A stretch of 64,000 nucleotides of DNA from Riptortus pedestris (GCA_019009955.1 CM032230.1:62001-126000), one strand, 5' to 3'; counted from the first letter of the stretch, positions 57,201-61,791 are shown. The notes: generated by a model from the letters alone, not told the origin. Numbers and translations: made by a program.

Positions 57201-57728
57201 TCTGCGAGCCCTATTCGCCCTCTTCACCACCGAGGGCATCCTTTCCAAATCACGACGCAAATTGTCTCCAACACTCTCGAGTGCTGAGTGAAAGCCATCT
57301 TCTCCACTCCTAACTTGAGAGACACTTTGTTGGGTAAAATTAAGCTGTCGATCGATATTTTCTTTCGGGCAATTGCCAAGAAATGAAGATGGTATAGAAT
57401 TGAAGAACTGTGGAAGAACACGGTCCATAAGCCGAGGTACCAACGGCATGCTATTTATAGGGGGGCAGAAGGTTCTAATTAGTGGTGAGAGGGTAAAATT
57501 AGATTGAGTATAGTTAGATTCGAGAATATTCTGTCCACTAGGTCTTGGGCCCTCAAACCTGTTGGCACCACTAGCAACGACATTATCCCTCCTGTCTTGT
57601 TTCACACTTGACCAAGTGTTGTGAAGTTGGAGAGATGGCGTTGGATCTTCCGATCTTCTCCCAGAGTTAGGATTTGAGGGCGATCGGAATGTTGGAAAAG
57701 AAGTAGGCCAATCTGCCATCTCTAGCAT
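9148..57728 (-). CDS. 20-exon modular gene: DUF4780-like domain, SIM-like exons, SUMO-consensus exon array
   Basis: Seen: exons at 57728-56315, 54424-54305, 51737-51606, 51050-50922, 42662-42099, 36205-36101, 25258-25133, 24353-24234, 24115-23993, 23865-23779, 23664-23578, 23449-23363, 23234-23148, 23001-22927, 22815-22684, 20545-20453, 20360-20220, 20105-19980, 9420-9287 and 9207-9148. All have AG acceptors and GT donors. Junctions 1/2 to 18/19 are phase 1 and the last is phase 0. The total is 3,942 nt, an open frame of about 1,313 aa. Order: low-complexity N-terminus, basic patch (168-197), DUF4780-like domain (300-455), acidic SIM-like modules (472-863), eleven paralogous modules with I-K-x-E (864-1249), acidic C-terminus. 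Inference: a nuclear protein that binds SUMO and is modified by it. Alternative: the IKxE exons may be kin to the IKxE-rich linkers seen in insect zinc-finger genes, but no zinc finger is visible here. The exon model is firmer than the function. Confidence 0.8.
9287..9420 (-). CDS. Exon 19: penultimate exon, changes phase 1 to phase 0
   Basis: 134 nt. The acceptor TTTCAG accepts phase 1 exactly as exon 18 supplies it; the donor GTAGAA leaves phase 0. The peptide starts GGGNMEGNSAVRLETDSESDGLEFVD (first residue shared with exon 18), then FPHEYSHQL. The acidic/Ser stretch resembles the upstream modules. It lies 10.6 kb from exon 18 across an intron full of transposons, so the link is inferred from phase and composition. 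Confidence 0.62.
9550..10640 (+). pseudogene. Possible LINE ORF1 (gag-like) remnant
   Basis: Open pieces at 9581-9766 (coiled-coil-like, EKLSDMLEQLQAGHTEREE) and 9888-10223 (111 aa with LLNGKVRVGLLSIACHDY, ending DHPAFDRMCPSYT). The second resembles the end of a LINE gag where a CCHC knuckle would give H-x4-C. The assignment is weak; 10240-10640 is open in patches (KIAAEEIWRELKGGDKV) but unrecognised. Confidence 0.3.
10930..11072 (+). mobile_element. Palindrome-family internal fragment
   Basis: AAAATTCAAAATATCTG through GAATATTAACCGCAATATT matches the 3' half of fuller copies. 10690-10930 is unassigned. Confidence 0.5.
11073..12025 (+). mobile_element. Palindrome-family copy E1
   Basis: Left end AGCAGATTTCCC, with the 20-bp palindrome at 11077-11096, then a conserved 110-bp head, (TA)n at 11207-11240, CGTCGCAATTATT..., and right block GGGAAATCTGCTTAGTTTACG at 12000-12020. 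The terminal CAGCCCCTGCGTGACGGAC is missing. No ORF. Confidence 0.75.
12263..13685 (+). mobile_element. Palindrome-family copy E2, interrupted by a LINE tail
   Basis: Palindrome at 12266-12285; (TA)n at 12386-12450. The family sequence resumes at about 13155 after a second TA tract (13134-13165) and ends CTGCGTGACGGAC near 13664. A LINE 3' end lies between the two TA tracts. Confidence 0.65.
12455..13130 (+). pseudogene. Jockey-like LINE 3' end (post-RNase H region)
   Basis: The plus strand reads YIQTDFYITQLVTGHGTLNS, then NNTCTCDYSTPQTSQHLIYD and CRLLTNERQKL, the Cys/His pattern after RNase H in Jockey-type ORF2. Followed by a long 3' UTR ending AGGAAACAAATAAAATA. Related to the minus-strand remnant at 38796-39620. 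Confidence 0.7.
13797..14403 (+). mobile_element. Palindrome-family copy E3
   Basis: Perfect palindrome at 13801-13820, (TA)n 13933-13987, right end GCAGCCCCTGTGTGACGAAC just before 14395. Both ends are present. Confidence 0.75.
14420..16045 (+). pseudogene. Jockey-like LINE: ORF1 end, endonuclease, RT start
   Basis: 14444-14650 is a short open frame like an ORF1 C-terminus. The endonuclease begins about 14675 (LNCWNANGVRIRQNVLTNFL, then IDIACIIETHL) and continues with ILVGDLNSKHVSWG near 15050. The RT start KSPGEDQISNAVLKKLP lies at 15935-15990. Several stops and frameshifts. The 3' part is cut off where an inverted LINE/SINE-like repeat begins. Confidence 0.75.
16045..16555 (-). mobile_element. 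LINE/SINE-like repeat, inverted copy
   Basis: Starts GACACCATAACTGCATTTTG and ends CCCGGCTTCAT, reverse complement of 52870-53935 with internal deletions. Confidence 0.65.
16556..17150 (+). mobile_element. Palindrome-family copy E4, left-truncated
   Basis: Only the right half: TTGCAAATTAAATGCTC through GCCCCTGCGTGACGGAC. Very similar to 11455-12025. 17150-17480 has nothing recognisable. Confidence 0.7.
17480..18950 (-). pseudogene. Ty3/gypsy RNase H and integrase remnant
   Basis: Three open pieces on the minus strand: 18679-18930 (RT/RNase H junction, VLATGASPVGLAAVLSH), 18166-18639 (RNase H, ITDHKPLL) and 17510-18262 (integrase). The integrase keeps an HHCC-like end (HLGGTKMKALARSF... CRQC), D in HVDFLGP, D in LVSDNGRQF and E in SNGQAERYVQ. 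Frame changes separate the pieces and no LTRs are visible, so it is dead but fairly young. Confidence 0.85.
18985..19720. repeat. AACACAAAACATAAAAGG minisatellite
   Basis: Irregular 15- and 27-bp units of AAAGGAACA, TAGAACACAAAACAT and similar. It is open in all three minus frames (Cys/Leu/Phe-rich), which is a composition artefact. Confidence 0.85.
19980..20105 (-). CDS. Exon 18: SUMO-consensus module (KIKAEDS), extended type
   Basis: 42 codons, acceptor TTCCAG, donor GTAAGT, phase 1. Begins GLKNKIKAEDSVRVGSE, then AHNALNEIRINYSAAVA. A duplicate of exon 17. Confidence 0.83.
20220..20360 (-). CDS. Exon 17: SUMO-consensus module (EIKTEDN), extended type
   Basis: 47 codons, acceptor TTCCAG, donor GTAATT, phase 1. 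Begins SPRNEIKTEDNVRVGSE, then AHNALNEIRINYGVAVA, ending NEAHNRAG. Shares its extra segment only with exon 18. Confidence 0.83.
20453..20545 (-). CDS. Exon 16: array module that has lost the acceptor lysine
   Basis: 31 codons, acceptor TTTCAG, donor GTAAGT, phase 1. Begins TPCVEMNPEDDDVSAGS: EIKSE has become EMNPE, so there is no lysine. The tail NQAHRANS is kept, so it is clearly a member of the array. Confidence 0.83.
21060..21420 (+). mobile_element. Palindrome-family copy E5, internal deletion
   Basis: Left end with a one-base-changed palindrome at 21074-21093, TA-rich tract 21193-21250, short remnant, right end GCCTGCGTGACGGAC at 21387-21402. 20640-21060 between exon 16 and this copy holds no feature I recognise. 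Confidence 0.7.
21598..22190 (+). mobile_element. Palindrome-family copy E6
   Basis: Perfect palindrome at 21601-21620, very short TA tract (21721-21731), complete internal region, right end GGGAAATCTGCTTAGTTTACG and CCTGAGTGACGGAC. Confidence 0.75.
22190..22665 (+). mobile_element. Palindrome-family relative E7, old
   Basis: Diverged internal blocks and a right end AAATCTGCTCAGTTTACACA before exon 15. No left end. Confidence 0.5.
22684..22815 (-). CDS. Exon 15: SUMO-consensus module with a second K-x-E site
   Basis: 44 codons, acceptor TTGCAG, donor GTAAGT, phase 1. Begins SPCREIKSEDDGRAS. A second candidate, YKTE, lies near the end (AIKYKTEAHKVSS). Confidence 0.83.
22927..23001 (-). CDS. 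Exon 14: SUMO-consensus module (EIKSEYD)
   Basis: 25 codons, the shortest of the array. Acceptor TTTCAG, donor GTAAGT, phase 1. Begins TPCLEIKSEYDGSAG and ends NQTHRAVC. Confidence 0.85.
23148..23234 (-). CDS. Exon 13: SUMO-consensus module (DIKSEDD)
   Basis: 29 codons, phase 1. Begins NACRDIKSEDDGLVGSE and ends NQAHRAAS, the commonest tail in the array. Confidence 0.85.
23363..23449 (-). CDS. Exon 12: SUMO-consensus module (DIKCEDD)
   Basis: 29 codons, phase 1. Begins NACRDIKCEDDGLASSG. Exon and flanking intron repeat with a 215-bp period toward exons 11 and 13, which points to recent unequal exchange. Confidence 0.85.
23578..23664 (-). CDS. Exon 11: SUMO-consensus module (EIKCEDD)
   Basis: 29 codons, acceptor GTTCAG, donor GTAAGT, phase 1. 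Begins NGLHEIKCEDDGLASS and ends NLPDRAAS. Nearly identical to exon 12, 215 bp away. Confidence 0.85.
23779..23865 (-). CDS. Exon 10: SUMO-consensus module (EIKFEDD)
   Basis: 29 codons, acceptor TTTCAG, donor GTAAGT, phase 1. Begins TPYFEIKFEDDQPTGS and has the 87-bp length shared by exons 10-13. Confidence 0.85.
23993..24115 (-). CDS. Exon 9: SUMO-consensus module (EIKAEND)
   Basis: 41 codons, acceptor TTTCAG, donor GTAAGT, phase 1. Begins NSQYEIKAENDQSAGSES, then a Ser-rich stretch ending SRSAS. Confidence 0.85.
24234..24353 (-). CDS. Exon 8: SUMO-consensus module (EIKSEDD)
   Basis: 40 codons, acceptor TTTCAG, donor GTGAGT, phase 1. It begins SPCCEIKSEDDGSG, where IKSE followed by DD is an acidic-extended sumoylation consensus. 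The rest is Ser-rich. This is the first member of the paralogous array. Confidence 0.85.
24480..24955 (+). mobile_element. Palindrome-family relative E8, old
   Basis: GAAAATATTTCGAATGTTATG, GAACCAATCTTGTT, then GCTTCTGCTTAGTTTACACA and CCCTGCGTGACAG. Lies in the intron between exons 7 and 8. Confidence 0.5.
25133..25258 (-). CDS. Exon 7: SIM-like module (DDDVVLVGGE)
   Basis: 42 codons, acceptor TTTTAG, donor GTAAGT, phase 1 on both sides. A poly-Ser start is followed by NDQDDDVVLVGGEAFVVLSE. Two hydrophobic cores next to acidic residues suggest a double SIM. This is the last SIM-type exon before the IKxE array. Confidence 0.82.
25260..27360. other. AT-rich intron sequence without recognisable features
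   Basis: The 5' part of the long intron between exons 6 and 7 as read on the + strand. Scattered short ORFs only; no repeat or coding similarity recognised. Confidence 0.5.
27400..28590 (+). pseudogene. Decayed CAMSAP/Patronin-like gene copy
   Basis: 28230-28583 reads TESVLIHTTPSKPSTHVSVA, then RAAVKRF and DLCAGASLAGLIAFYCPDQV, then SDCERSLKLM. This fits the CH-type domain near the N-terminus of CAMSAP/Patronin microtubule minus-end proteins. 28030-28210 (NRWAIKHLPEMEFM) precedes it in the right order but in another frame, so a frameshift lies near 28215. The coiled-coil-like stretch at 27600-27800 (EEAERQEAELQRREKAAREQ) may or may not belong. No introns or start are visible; it is a broken copy within a foreign intron. 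Confidence 0.55.
28740..29420 (+). pseudogene. Unrecognised coding-like stretch
   Basis: Two open pieces, 28884-29204 (TLIEEYDRDRRPTVRLAMS, then FVDMKRAILESADPKHQTL) and 29232-29417 (Lys/Arg-rich). Composition looks like real protein, not repeat, but I cannot place it. It may be a further part of the gene copies on either side. Confidence 0.3.
29442..31050 (+). pseudogene. Decayed UBR1/2-like E3 ubiquitin ligase copy
   Basis: 29442-29957 and 30018-30308 share a frame and are split by TAA at 29955-29957. ALWKRNVYSIKRQINCYQSV and RCRPEM, then LLQISASSIERFQFLL, match the 'MWRRNG...RCR.EM...LLQ' block of the UBR1/UBR2 middle region. Next come ECYHPRISNVTSKDCLKNEI and GVYIVEKEF, where UBR has 'ERYVPGVGNVT' and 'GVYEL'. 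A later piece (DLFLIGFALKDYQ, 30790) fits the 'LGLL/LIGYAL' region. A SINE interrupts it at 30499-30729. Over 1 kb of intronless coding suggests a retrocopy. Confidence 0.6.
30499..30729 (+). mobile_element. tRNA-derived SINE, copy 1
   Basis: The head GGGGCTCAGGTTAGCC and GAGTTAAAGCG resembles an A box, and GAGTTCGATTCTTGCC a B box, as in Leu/Ser-type tRNAs. It ends (AAT)n. The 13-bp direct repeat TTAGAAGTAAATC flanks it (30486-30498 and 30730-30742), a target-site duplication. Confidence 0.88.
31250..32215. repeat. 56-bp minisatellite, about 17 copies
   Basis: Unit contains GGAGCATGGCTGGGAGTTGG, CTGGGGCAGCCATGCC and TGTCTAGGGTAGGAAGGGA. One unit is shortened near 31590 and one near 31655. 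The open frames on both strands here are artefacts. Confidence 0.95.
32220..33090. other. Intron sequence, nothing recognised
   Basis: No coding similarity, repeat or splice-flanked module of the IKxE or SIM type was found on the minus strand. Confidence 0.5.
33097..33768 (+). mobile_element. Palindrome-family copy E9, near full length
   Basis: Left end with palindrome (one change) at 33102-33121, (TA)n 33223-33271, internal blocks in order, right end GCAGCCCCTGCGTGACGGAC at 33737-33756. A good reference copy. 33770-34640 after it holds nothing recognised. Confidence 0.8.
34660..35740 (-). pseudogene. Broken copy of a dispersed arthropod gene family of unknown function
   Basis: Minus strand: NEWRLFIDSSKRSLKCVLLH, then YPCFLCLWDSRAKTHHW, then LPPLHIKLGLMKQFVKGLDK, then EQGERFHQDLRTMEQRYQG and MADYCWS. 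I recognise this as a protein repeatedly seen in many copies in arthropod and cnidarian genomes, with CxxC and GERFHQD blocks, but it has no function that I know. Damage: TAG at 35294-35292 in place of Trp, TAA near 34944, and a frameshift near 34850. Confidence 0.6.
36101..36205 (-). CDS. Exon 6: SIM-like module (SSDLVIEVTSDSDE)
   Basis: 35 codons, acceptor TTTCAG, donor GTGAAT, phase 1 on both sides. It ends SDSSDLVIEVTSDSDEG. A V-I-x-V core with acidic/Ser residues on both sides makes this the clearest SUMO-interacting motif of the set. Confidence 0.82.
36306..36528 (+). mobile_element. tRNA-derived SINE, copy 2
   Basis: Same family as 30499-30729 (about 95 percent by eye) with the B box GAGTTCGATTCTCGCC. 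A 14-bp target-site duplication, ATTTCCAATAATAG, lies at 36292-36305 and 36529-36542. Confidence 0.88.
36700..37530. repeat. 112-bp minisatellite, about 7-8 copies
   Basis: Unit includes GGTGGAAGTGGGGAGGTTGG, GGGTCCATGCAGAAGAGGGA and GATATGAGCAAAGTGTGTAG. The 260-codon minus frame across it is an artefact of the repeat. Confidence 0.95.
37560..38165 (+). pseudogene. Ty3/gypsy integrase C-terminal remnant
   Basis: The plus strand reads VVEAVYGSPNGLPGDFLNAP near 37797, then (other frame) DLDTCTHTFLLEDVIRTYL, then HKVITIGENIFNIIVGNREI and TVNQV. This is the usual 'YG..LRLPGEF' and 'THVFVR.D' end of gypsy integrases. Frames are broken. 38165-38790 is AT-rich with nothing recognised. Confidence 0.65.
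38796..39620 (-). pseudogene. Jockey-like LINE RNase H end and C-terminal domain
   Basis: 39411-39620 contains NFVWIRGDLEFWEMKL (RNase H end) and 38796-39386 contains TPTDFYIAQLLIGHGSIIVY, then LTRFKLTNNPLWPCDF and YTHFLYDFTVLSNER. It is related to 12455-13130, with the Cys positions partly lost. A stop at 39411-39413 separates the two. Confidence 0.65.
39625..39740 (-). mobile_element. Palindrome-family left-end fragment, copy a
   Basis: AGACCTCATTTTCGTCATCT and CAACCTTAACAGCTGATTTC match the inverted family head. It directly abuts the CACACCCC array and is duplicated at 40266-40380. Confidence 0.6.
39762..40985. repeat. CACACCCCCATACG minisatellite
   Basis: Units of CCCCCATACGCACACGCACC and CACACACATACACACCCC in irregular order, broken at 40266-40400 by a near-exact copy of 39625-39765. 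The long Cys/Val/Gly frames (minus) and His/Thr/Pro frames (plus) are artefacts. Confidence 0.95.
41060..41530 (+). pseudogene. LINE RNase H domain remnant
   Basis: Reads NTLIYTDRSKDDANVGCAFV, then NNQAEALAILKALEWV and VAVATDSQFTLERI, an RNase H1 fold of LINE type with D in YTD, E in QAE and D in ATDS. The TDGS glycine is Arg here. It ends EEADRLAKEA in another frame. Confidence 0.75.
41603..41762. repeat. CACACCCCCATACG minisatellite, second block
   Basis: Same units as 39762-40985, followed by the family head TTTTTGTCATCTTCTGGTGT. Confidence 0.9.
41763..41960. mobile_element. Two head-to-head palindrome-family ends, diverged
   Basis: 41763-41858 is an inverted left end (CCTTAACAGCTGATTTTCTC). 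41871-41960 is a direct one (TTTTAGCAGTTTCCCTAGCA). Confidence 0.5.
42099..42662 (-). CDS. Exon 5: long exon with in-frame 42-bp repeats and a SIM-like end
   Basis: 188 codons, acceptor TTTCAG, donor GTATGT, phase 1 on both sides. The middle (about 42223-42500) holds roughly six copies of a 42-bp unit encoding the 14-residue PECAPGPSGVKAVL. The exon ends IHLVISSDSEDDES, a very good match to a phospho-type SUMO-interacting motif (hydrophobic core, then Ser/Asp/Glu). The repeat is exactly 14 codons, so copy-number changes keep the frame. The + strand is also open here; I treat that as a shadow. Confidence 0.8.
42223..42500 (-). repeat. In-frame coding minisatellite, 42-bp unit
   Basis: About six near-identical units (starts near 42265, 42307, 42349, 42391, 42433 and 42475 on the + strand) inside exon 5, each encoding 14 residues with GPSG. 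A more diverged unit lies at 42223. Variants change Ala to Thr in PECAPG/PECTPG. Confidence 0.9.
42762..49557. repeat. 127-bp minisatellite, about 53 copies (6.8 kb)
   Basis: Unit: ACTGGAGGATAATTTGCTCC, AGCATCTAGGAGATGTG, GAGGCTGATAGGATGGTAATG, a G tract of 5-14, then AGGTACAGGACTGCTTGTTA and GCCTTGCAGAAATCTACAAA. Two main types alternate: a long G tract after GTAATGAG, or GTAATGAAGGGGGAGG. It fills most of the intron between exons 4 and 5. The open frames inside it are artefacts. Confidence 0.97.
49576..50150 (-). pseudogene. LINE endonuclease remnant
   Basis: The minus strand reads DLNTRHTSWLSQHARHGNNE near 50100, then MLTGTLHVVTKCISLDFVTS and DHQPVLYVL, the 'GDLN..H..W...N..G' and 'SDHLPV' blocks of LINE endonucleases. 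Frames are broken. 50150-50900 holds nothing recognised. Confidence 0.6.
50922..51050 (-). CDS. Exon 4: SIM-like module (DDDVIILSD)
   Basis: 43 codons, acceptor TTCTAG, phase 1. The peptide ends DSDDDVIILSDHGNPTG. VIIL flanked by acidic residues on both sides fits the classical SUMO-interacting motif well. Two donors are possible, GTTGTG after 50922 or GTAGTG after 50916. Both keep phase 1 and differ by two residues. Confidence 0.8.
51606..51737 (-). CDS. Exon 3: acidic-tail module
   Basis: 44 codons, acceptor TTGCAG, donor GTAAGA, phase 1 on both sides. It starts DDLDRGFRSDDSSDG and ends EPVSLIDSGSESG, parallel to exon 2. The short hydrophobic core followed by Ser/acidic residues is compatible with a SUMO-interacting motif. 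Confidence 0.82.
52190..52862. repeat. 80-bp minisatellite, about 8 copies
   Basis: Unit: GATACCAGGGGAAGTGGAGG, ATTCATTCCTACCCTGGACA, ACCCAAGAGAGTATCTGGGT, then a TTCTACTCTTCCAAGTG end. Lies in the intron between exons 2 and 3. Confidence 0.95.
52870..53940 (+). mobile_element. LINE/SINE-like repeat, fullest copy
   Basis: Head CAGATACCCGGCTTCGCCTGG-like (52888-52910), two internal units starting GTATATCTCGTTTATAA, tail TTCGGTTCAGCCGTTTATAC, (CAAA)n, GACAGAGGTTACAA and a short TA run. The extra 5' part compared with 1240-2335 defines the family's start. Confidence 0.7.
54305..54424 (-). CDS. Exon 2: acidic-tail module
   Basis: 40 codons, acceptor TTGCAG, donor GTGAGT, phase 1 on both sides. 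The peptide is Lys-rich in the middle and ends in EMCLIDSSGESG. This tail matches that of exon 3 (VSLIDSGSESG), so the two exons are probably duplicates. The LID-S/acidic tail is a weak SUMO-interacting-motif candidate. Confidence 0.8.
54640..55910. repeat. 88-bp minisatellite, about 14 copies
   Basis: Unit: CCAAACTATTGATACACAGC, AATAACATGGTTCATAAACC, AGAATACCGAAGCACAGCAG, TCCCTAGATTCCCAGACCCC, CTAATAG. Lies in the intron between exons 1 and 2. Confidence 0.95.
56315..57728 (-). CDS. Exon 1: DUF4780-like domain exon
   Basis: The first 471 residues plus one base. Residues 1-165 are Ser/Pro/Asn-rich and probably disordered. Residues 168-197 are rich in Arg/Lys (KRANRARRAPKR and on), a likely nuclear localisation signal. 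Residues 300-455 resemble DUF4780 (PF16012): a strand with GYLIIICADQDTLDWL, then a VR-LP turn, then ILGMLERQNSGLKTRSWNVL, the 'QN..L.T..W.V' signature I associate with that family. The biochemical role of DUF4780 is unknown to me. The start is the first ATG. The exon's own acceptor (TTTCAG, exon base 57755) lies 27 nt upstream and that stretch is also open, so an upstream coding exon is possible. The donor is TCATCAG/GTAAAT, phase 1. Confidence 0.82.
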
Positions 57729-57755
57729 AAGTAGAAACCAGAAAGAAGGTGAGAC
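57729..57755 (-). other. 5' untranslated (or upstream in-frame) part of exon 1
   Basis: A polypyrimidine tract and TTTCAG end at 57756, so the transcript has at least one upstream exon. The 27 nt before the ATG contain no stop. A candidate upstream donor (GGCAG/GTATGA) lies at 60649-60643, but nothing else supports it. Confidence 0.5.
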
Positions 57756-58049
57756 CTGAAAGAAGGAAAAAAAATTGAATTAAAACTTTAATCCACAAAA
57801 AAAAAAATGGTTTAGAATTAGGTCATGTAGAGAATTGATGGAAGTTATAACTCATTCTACAATTGAAAGTTCTGTCAAACCGCTGTGAAAATAGGCAGAT
57901 TGCGCAGTGCTAGAATGGCACAAAGTATGTCACCTTACAATCTGTTCTCTATATCTCCTTTAATAAAACCCTTATGTAAACAAGACTTGAAAATGAAGAT
58001 GTAAATTTGGAAAAATGTACTGAATGGAATAGATAGCAGGTCATAAAAT

Positions 58050-58740
58050 AAAAGTCTGTCACTCAGGGGCAGCTTAAACTAAGCAGATTTCCCAATGTGC
58101 TGGTATGATCTCTTCTCAACATATGCCTTCTATGTACTTCTAAGTAAAAATTTGATGAGTAGAAGTGGGGGATTATTGAGAGCTGAAAAAAAGAAAATAC
58201 AACTCATATAATATTTGAGCTAGGGAAATATGTATAGAACAACAATTGGAGTACAAAATGTTTTACCAAGGATTGTTCTTTAATTTTTTCAATAGAGCAG
58301 AGATATTTTGAATTTTCAAATCCCCCCCCCCATTCCTAGTCCAATTTCAGACAACAATGAGTATGAACTTTAGAGTTGAGTGAAACAATTAAAAATCGAG
58401 TATGGTATAGATCAAATAAACATTTTTCAGTTAAGAATGTAAATCTTAATTGTTGAGGTTACCACACAAAATATGATGTTTGCAAGTATCTCACACAGTT
58501 CAATGAAAACCATATCTGGCATTTAAGCTTCAAATAAAACGTTTCACGACTTCAGTTTATTGTTTACATGGCATGATTAGGAGCGAGGGGTTTACCGAAG
58601 GCTGAAAACTAAAAAATGAAAATATCTTGGTTAATATTCAAGATAGAAAAAATATGAATGTAACAATATTTGGAGGCAATTGCATTCTAAAATAGGTTGG
58701 ATCTATACACTTCTTTGGTCTGATGCATAGTAACTAGCAG
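58050..58740 (-). mobile_element. Palindrome-family relative, inverted, old
   Basis: Right-end block AAAGTCTGTCACTCAGGGGC and AAACTAAGCAGATTTCCC at 58053-58092, followed by diverged internal blocks in inverted order. 57790-58050, between exon 1 and this copy, is unassigned. Confidence 0.55.
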
Positions 58741-59144
58741 ACAGAATAAAAAAGGGAGCTGCAAAAGACAAACACATACCCACACGATACATTGATATTT
58801 CAAAAAGACACATGAAAAATACATTATATGTTGAAAAAGTTGAATGCTGACTATAAGATATGAAGAACATGAAAGGCTTACACTTATAAAGCTTCATACA
58901 AAAATCAAGGACTGTTTAAACTATATAAAGATAAAAGTTGACTACTTCACTTCACAAATCCTTACCCATGCCCAGCATCCAACTTCAAAAACATACTTAT
59001 AAAGATTTAAAATTGTGAACAGAAGAAGATGGCCCTGTGACAAGACTGTTGAACATTTACCCTACAACCACTCACTAACAACACCACTTTAAATAACTTA
59101 CAACACAAAATTATAGCCAGTCAAGGGAATGGACAACAGGGAAA

Positions 59145-59756
59145 AAGGTCCGCCACTCAGGGACTCCATAAACTAAGCAGATTTACCACATGCTGGTATA
59201 GCATACTTGTGACCTCATCTCATCACATAATCTCAATTTCTATGTAAAAAAATGGATGAATAATGTAATGGGGGGGGGCTGAAGGCTGAAAACAAGAAAT
59301 CACGAATAACTCACTTAATAGTTGAATTACAAAATAAAAAAAAAATGCATACAATAGAAATTGTAGATCATAATTAGTTTAACAAGATTGGTTCTATAAC
59401 ATTTTACGATCTAATGGATATACTTTGAATTTTCAAATTCCCTCTCTAAACCGCTACTATTCCATGTCAGATTTCAGCCAAAAACAAATATGATCTTTGG
59501 TGTTGACAAAAACGGTCAAATATCAAGTATGGTATAGAAAAAATAAACATTTTGAGTTAGAACATAAAATCTTAATTTATGACATCATCACACAACGGAT
59601 TTGATTGTACCCCACATAATAAAGTTCTCTTGAAACCAATATTAGAATTAAGTGGTTCAAGATGTAACAGCTAATTGTTAATATTACTTTAGTAAGAATG
59701 GGGCTTTGCTGAAGGCTACAAACTAAATAGCTGATTTCCCTTAAGGGAAATCTGCT
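59145..59756 (-). mobile_element. Palindrome-family copy, inverted, lacking (TA)n
   Basis: Right end GTCCGCCACTCAGGGACTCC at 59148, AAGCAGATTTACC, internal blocks, and a perfect palindrome at 59733-59752 followed by TGCTA. The (TA)n slot and head are deleted. 59756-60690 has poly-T and poly-C runs (60370, 60446) but no recognised feature. Confidence 0.65.
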
Positions 59757-60695
59757 AATATGTCTACTGCTGATATCTGTGGTAAAACAAATGAATGTCA
59801 GCACTTTTACTGTTTATTTTACACAAAATTTGTGTTTGATGAATATGATGGTATGTAGATGGTCTTTATATTTCTACGGGAAACAATTCTATTTTAACCC
59901 GTCAACGAGTAAAGTGGCTAGTTTAATTAATATTAAATTTTTCAGTAGAAGGTGCATCTGCTATATTAATATACTTCTTTATTTACTGTTTATTCTTTTA
60001 TATTTTGTTTACTTTCTATGTTTATCAGTTGTTCATTGCAATTTTCATCATGGTTTTAAATGGTACACATATATTTTAATGTTGTTAGCGGATGTCTTTA
60101 TGTAATTCTTTCTATTAAAAATGTAACTCATTTTCATACAGAAAGTCTGTAGTTTAAGACATTATTTTTCAACTTATTTCTCCTGAAATATCAAGCCGAA
60201 TTTCTAAATAGTGGTGAAGTTCGAGAACAAAGTGGCATTGTCTGTGTGTATCAATGCTACTAAGTGAATCATGATAGATCTCATATTTTTATATTTCAGA
60301 TCAAATGGGTTGCTGCTATTATGTAACCAGACAGGAGTTAGAAAAATTAGTAGTCTTTAGATAATACATTTTTTTTTTTTTCATTTTACGTAACCAACAA
60401 AATATCCACAAAATTCGAAGATATTTGGAATTCTTAGAACAGCACCCCCCCCCCCCCCCGTGAACTTTTCCTCCAGAAATCTTTTAGGTAGCCAGCCATA
60501 ATTCTTAAAGGAAAATATACCAAATCACTAATAATACGATGGTAATACAATATAAGTAAACTTTATAATTAGTTTTAATAAAATTATATTGATTGAAATT
60601 GTTTCATTAGAAAATAATTAAATAAAAATGCTACTGAAAACATCATACCTGCCGAGAAGATGACACAACAAGAATTTACAAAAAGTAATGGGAAA

Positions 60696-60738
<43 letters not shown>

Positions 60739-61010
60739 AATGGAACGTTTGAAGTATTAATTGGAGATTAAAATTTAAATTTAGACCAATTTCAAGACAA
60801 AAAAAGTGAACTAGTAATACGAATAAAAATAGTACTGAATGGAAATTCTTACTGAATAGACCCAAAATAAATAATTTAATAATGGTGTTGAATAAGAAAT
60901 AGGACCAATAACCTAGTAGCTGATTGCCCAAGTTAATCCTAATCCTAAAAAGTCCGTCAAGTAAAGGCTGCGTAAACTAAGCAGATTTCCCTCGTGAAGT
61001 TAAGTAAAAG

Positions 61011-61071
<61 letters not shown>

Positions 61072-61791
61072 CTGATAACACAACACCACATTGAATAAAT
61101 ACAAACGGAAATAAGAAATGTTTCGGCCAATTTCAATAACCTGCCTACAGGATGCGTTAGGTTAGAAATGTAAACAAACAGGTTTGCCCGACTCACACCG
61201 GAAAGAAAAACATTACTGAAATATATCAGAATATAACATATTAATTTCATTGAGAACTATTTACTATATCTAGTACTGTAATTAATAATGAGTCAGAATA
61301 ATTGTTATCTCAATCAATCAATATTTAGTAGTGCAAAACCTTAAGATGGGGGAGGGGGGTCACCTGGACATATTTGCATGTATCACGTATAATAAAAATC
61401 TCTTGAATACAATTTTTGGTATTTAAACTTTGAAAAATGTGGTTTATTATGTAGCAGAGTATTGTTTATATAACACAAGTAGAGTGGCGGTTTGCTGATA
61501 GCAGAAAACTGAAAAATGCAAATACCTCGGTTAATATTCAAGATAGTGAATAAATGTAACAATATTTAATGTACATTTAATTTGCAATAAGATTGATTCT
61601 ATACAATTTTTCGATCCGACGCATAATAACAGAGATATTTTGATTTTTCGAAAATCCGCCCCTGTAAACCCCACCTCCCCCTGGCCCAATTTCAACCGTT
61701 AACAAACTTGATCTTTCTTTTAACATAAAACAACTAAATATCCAGTTTCGTAACGATTAAGCAATAATTGCGACCGCTAGCGCGGTAACAG

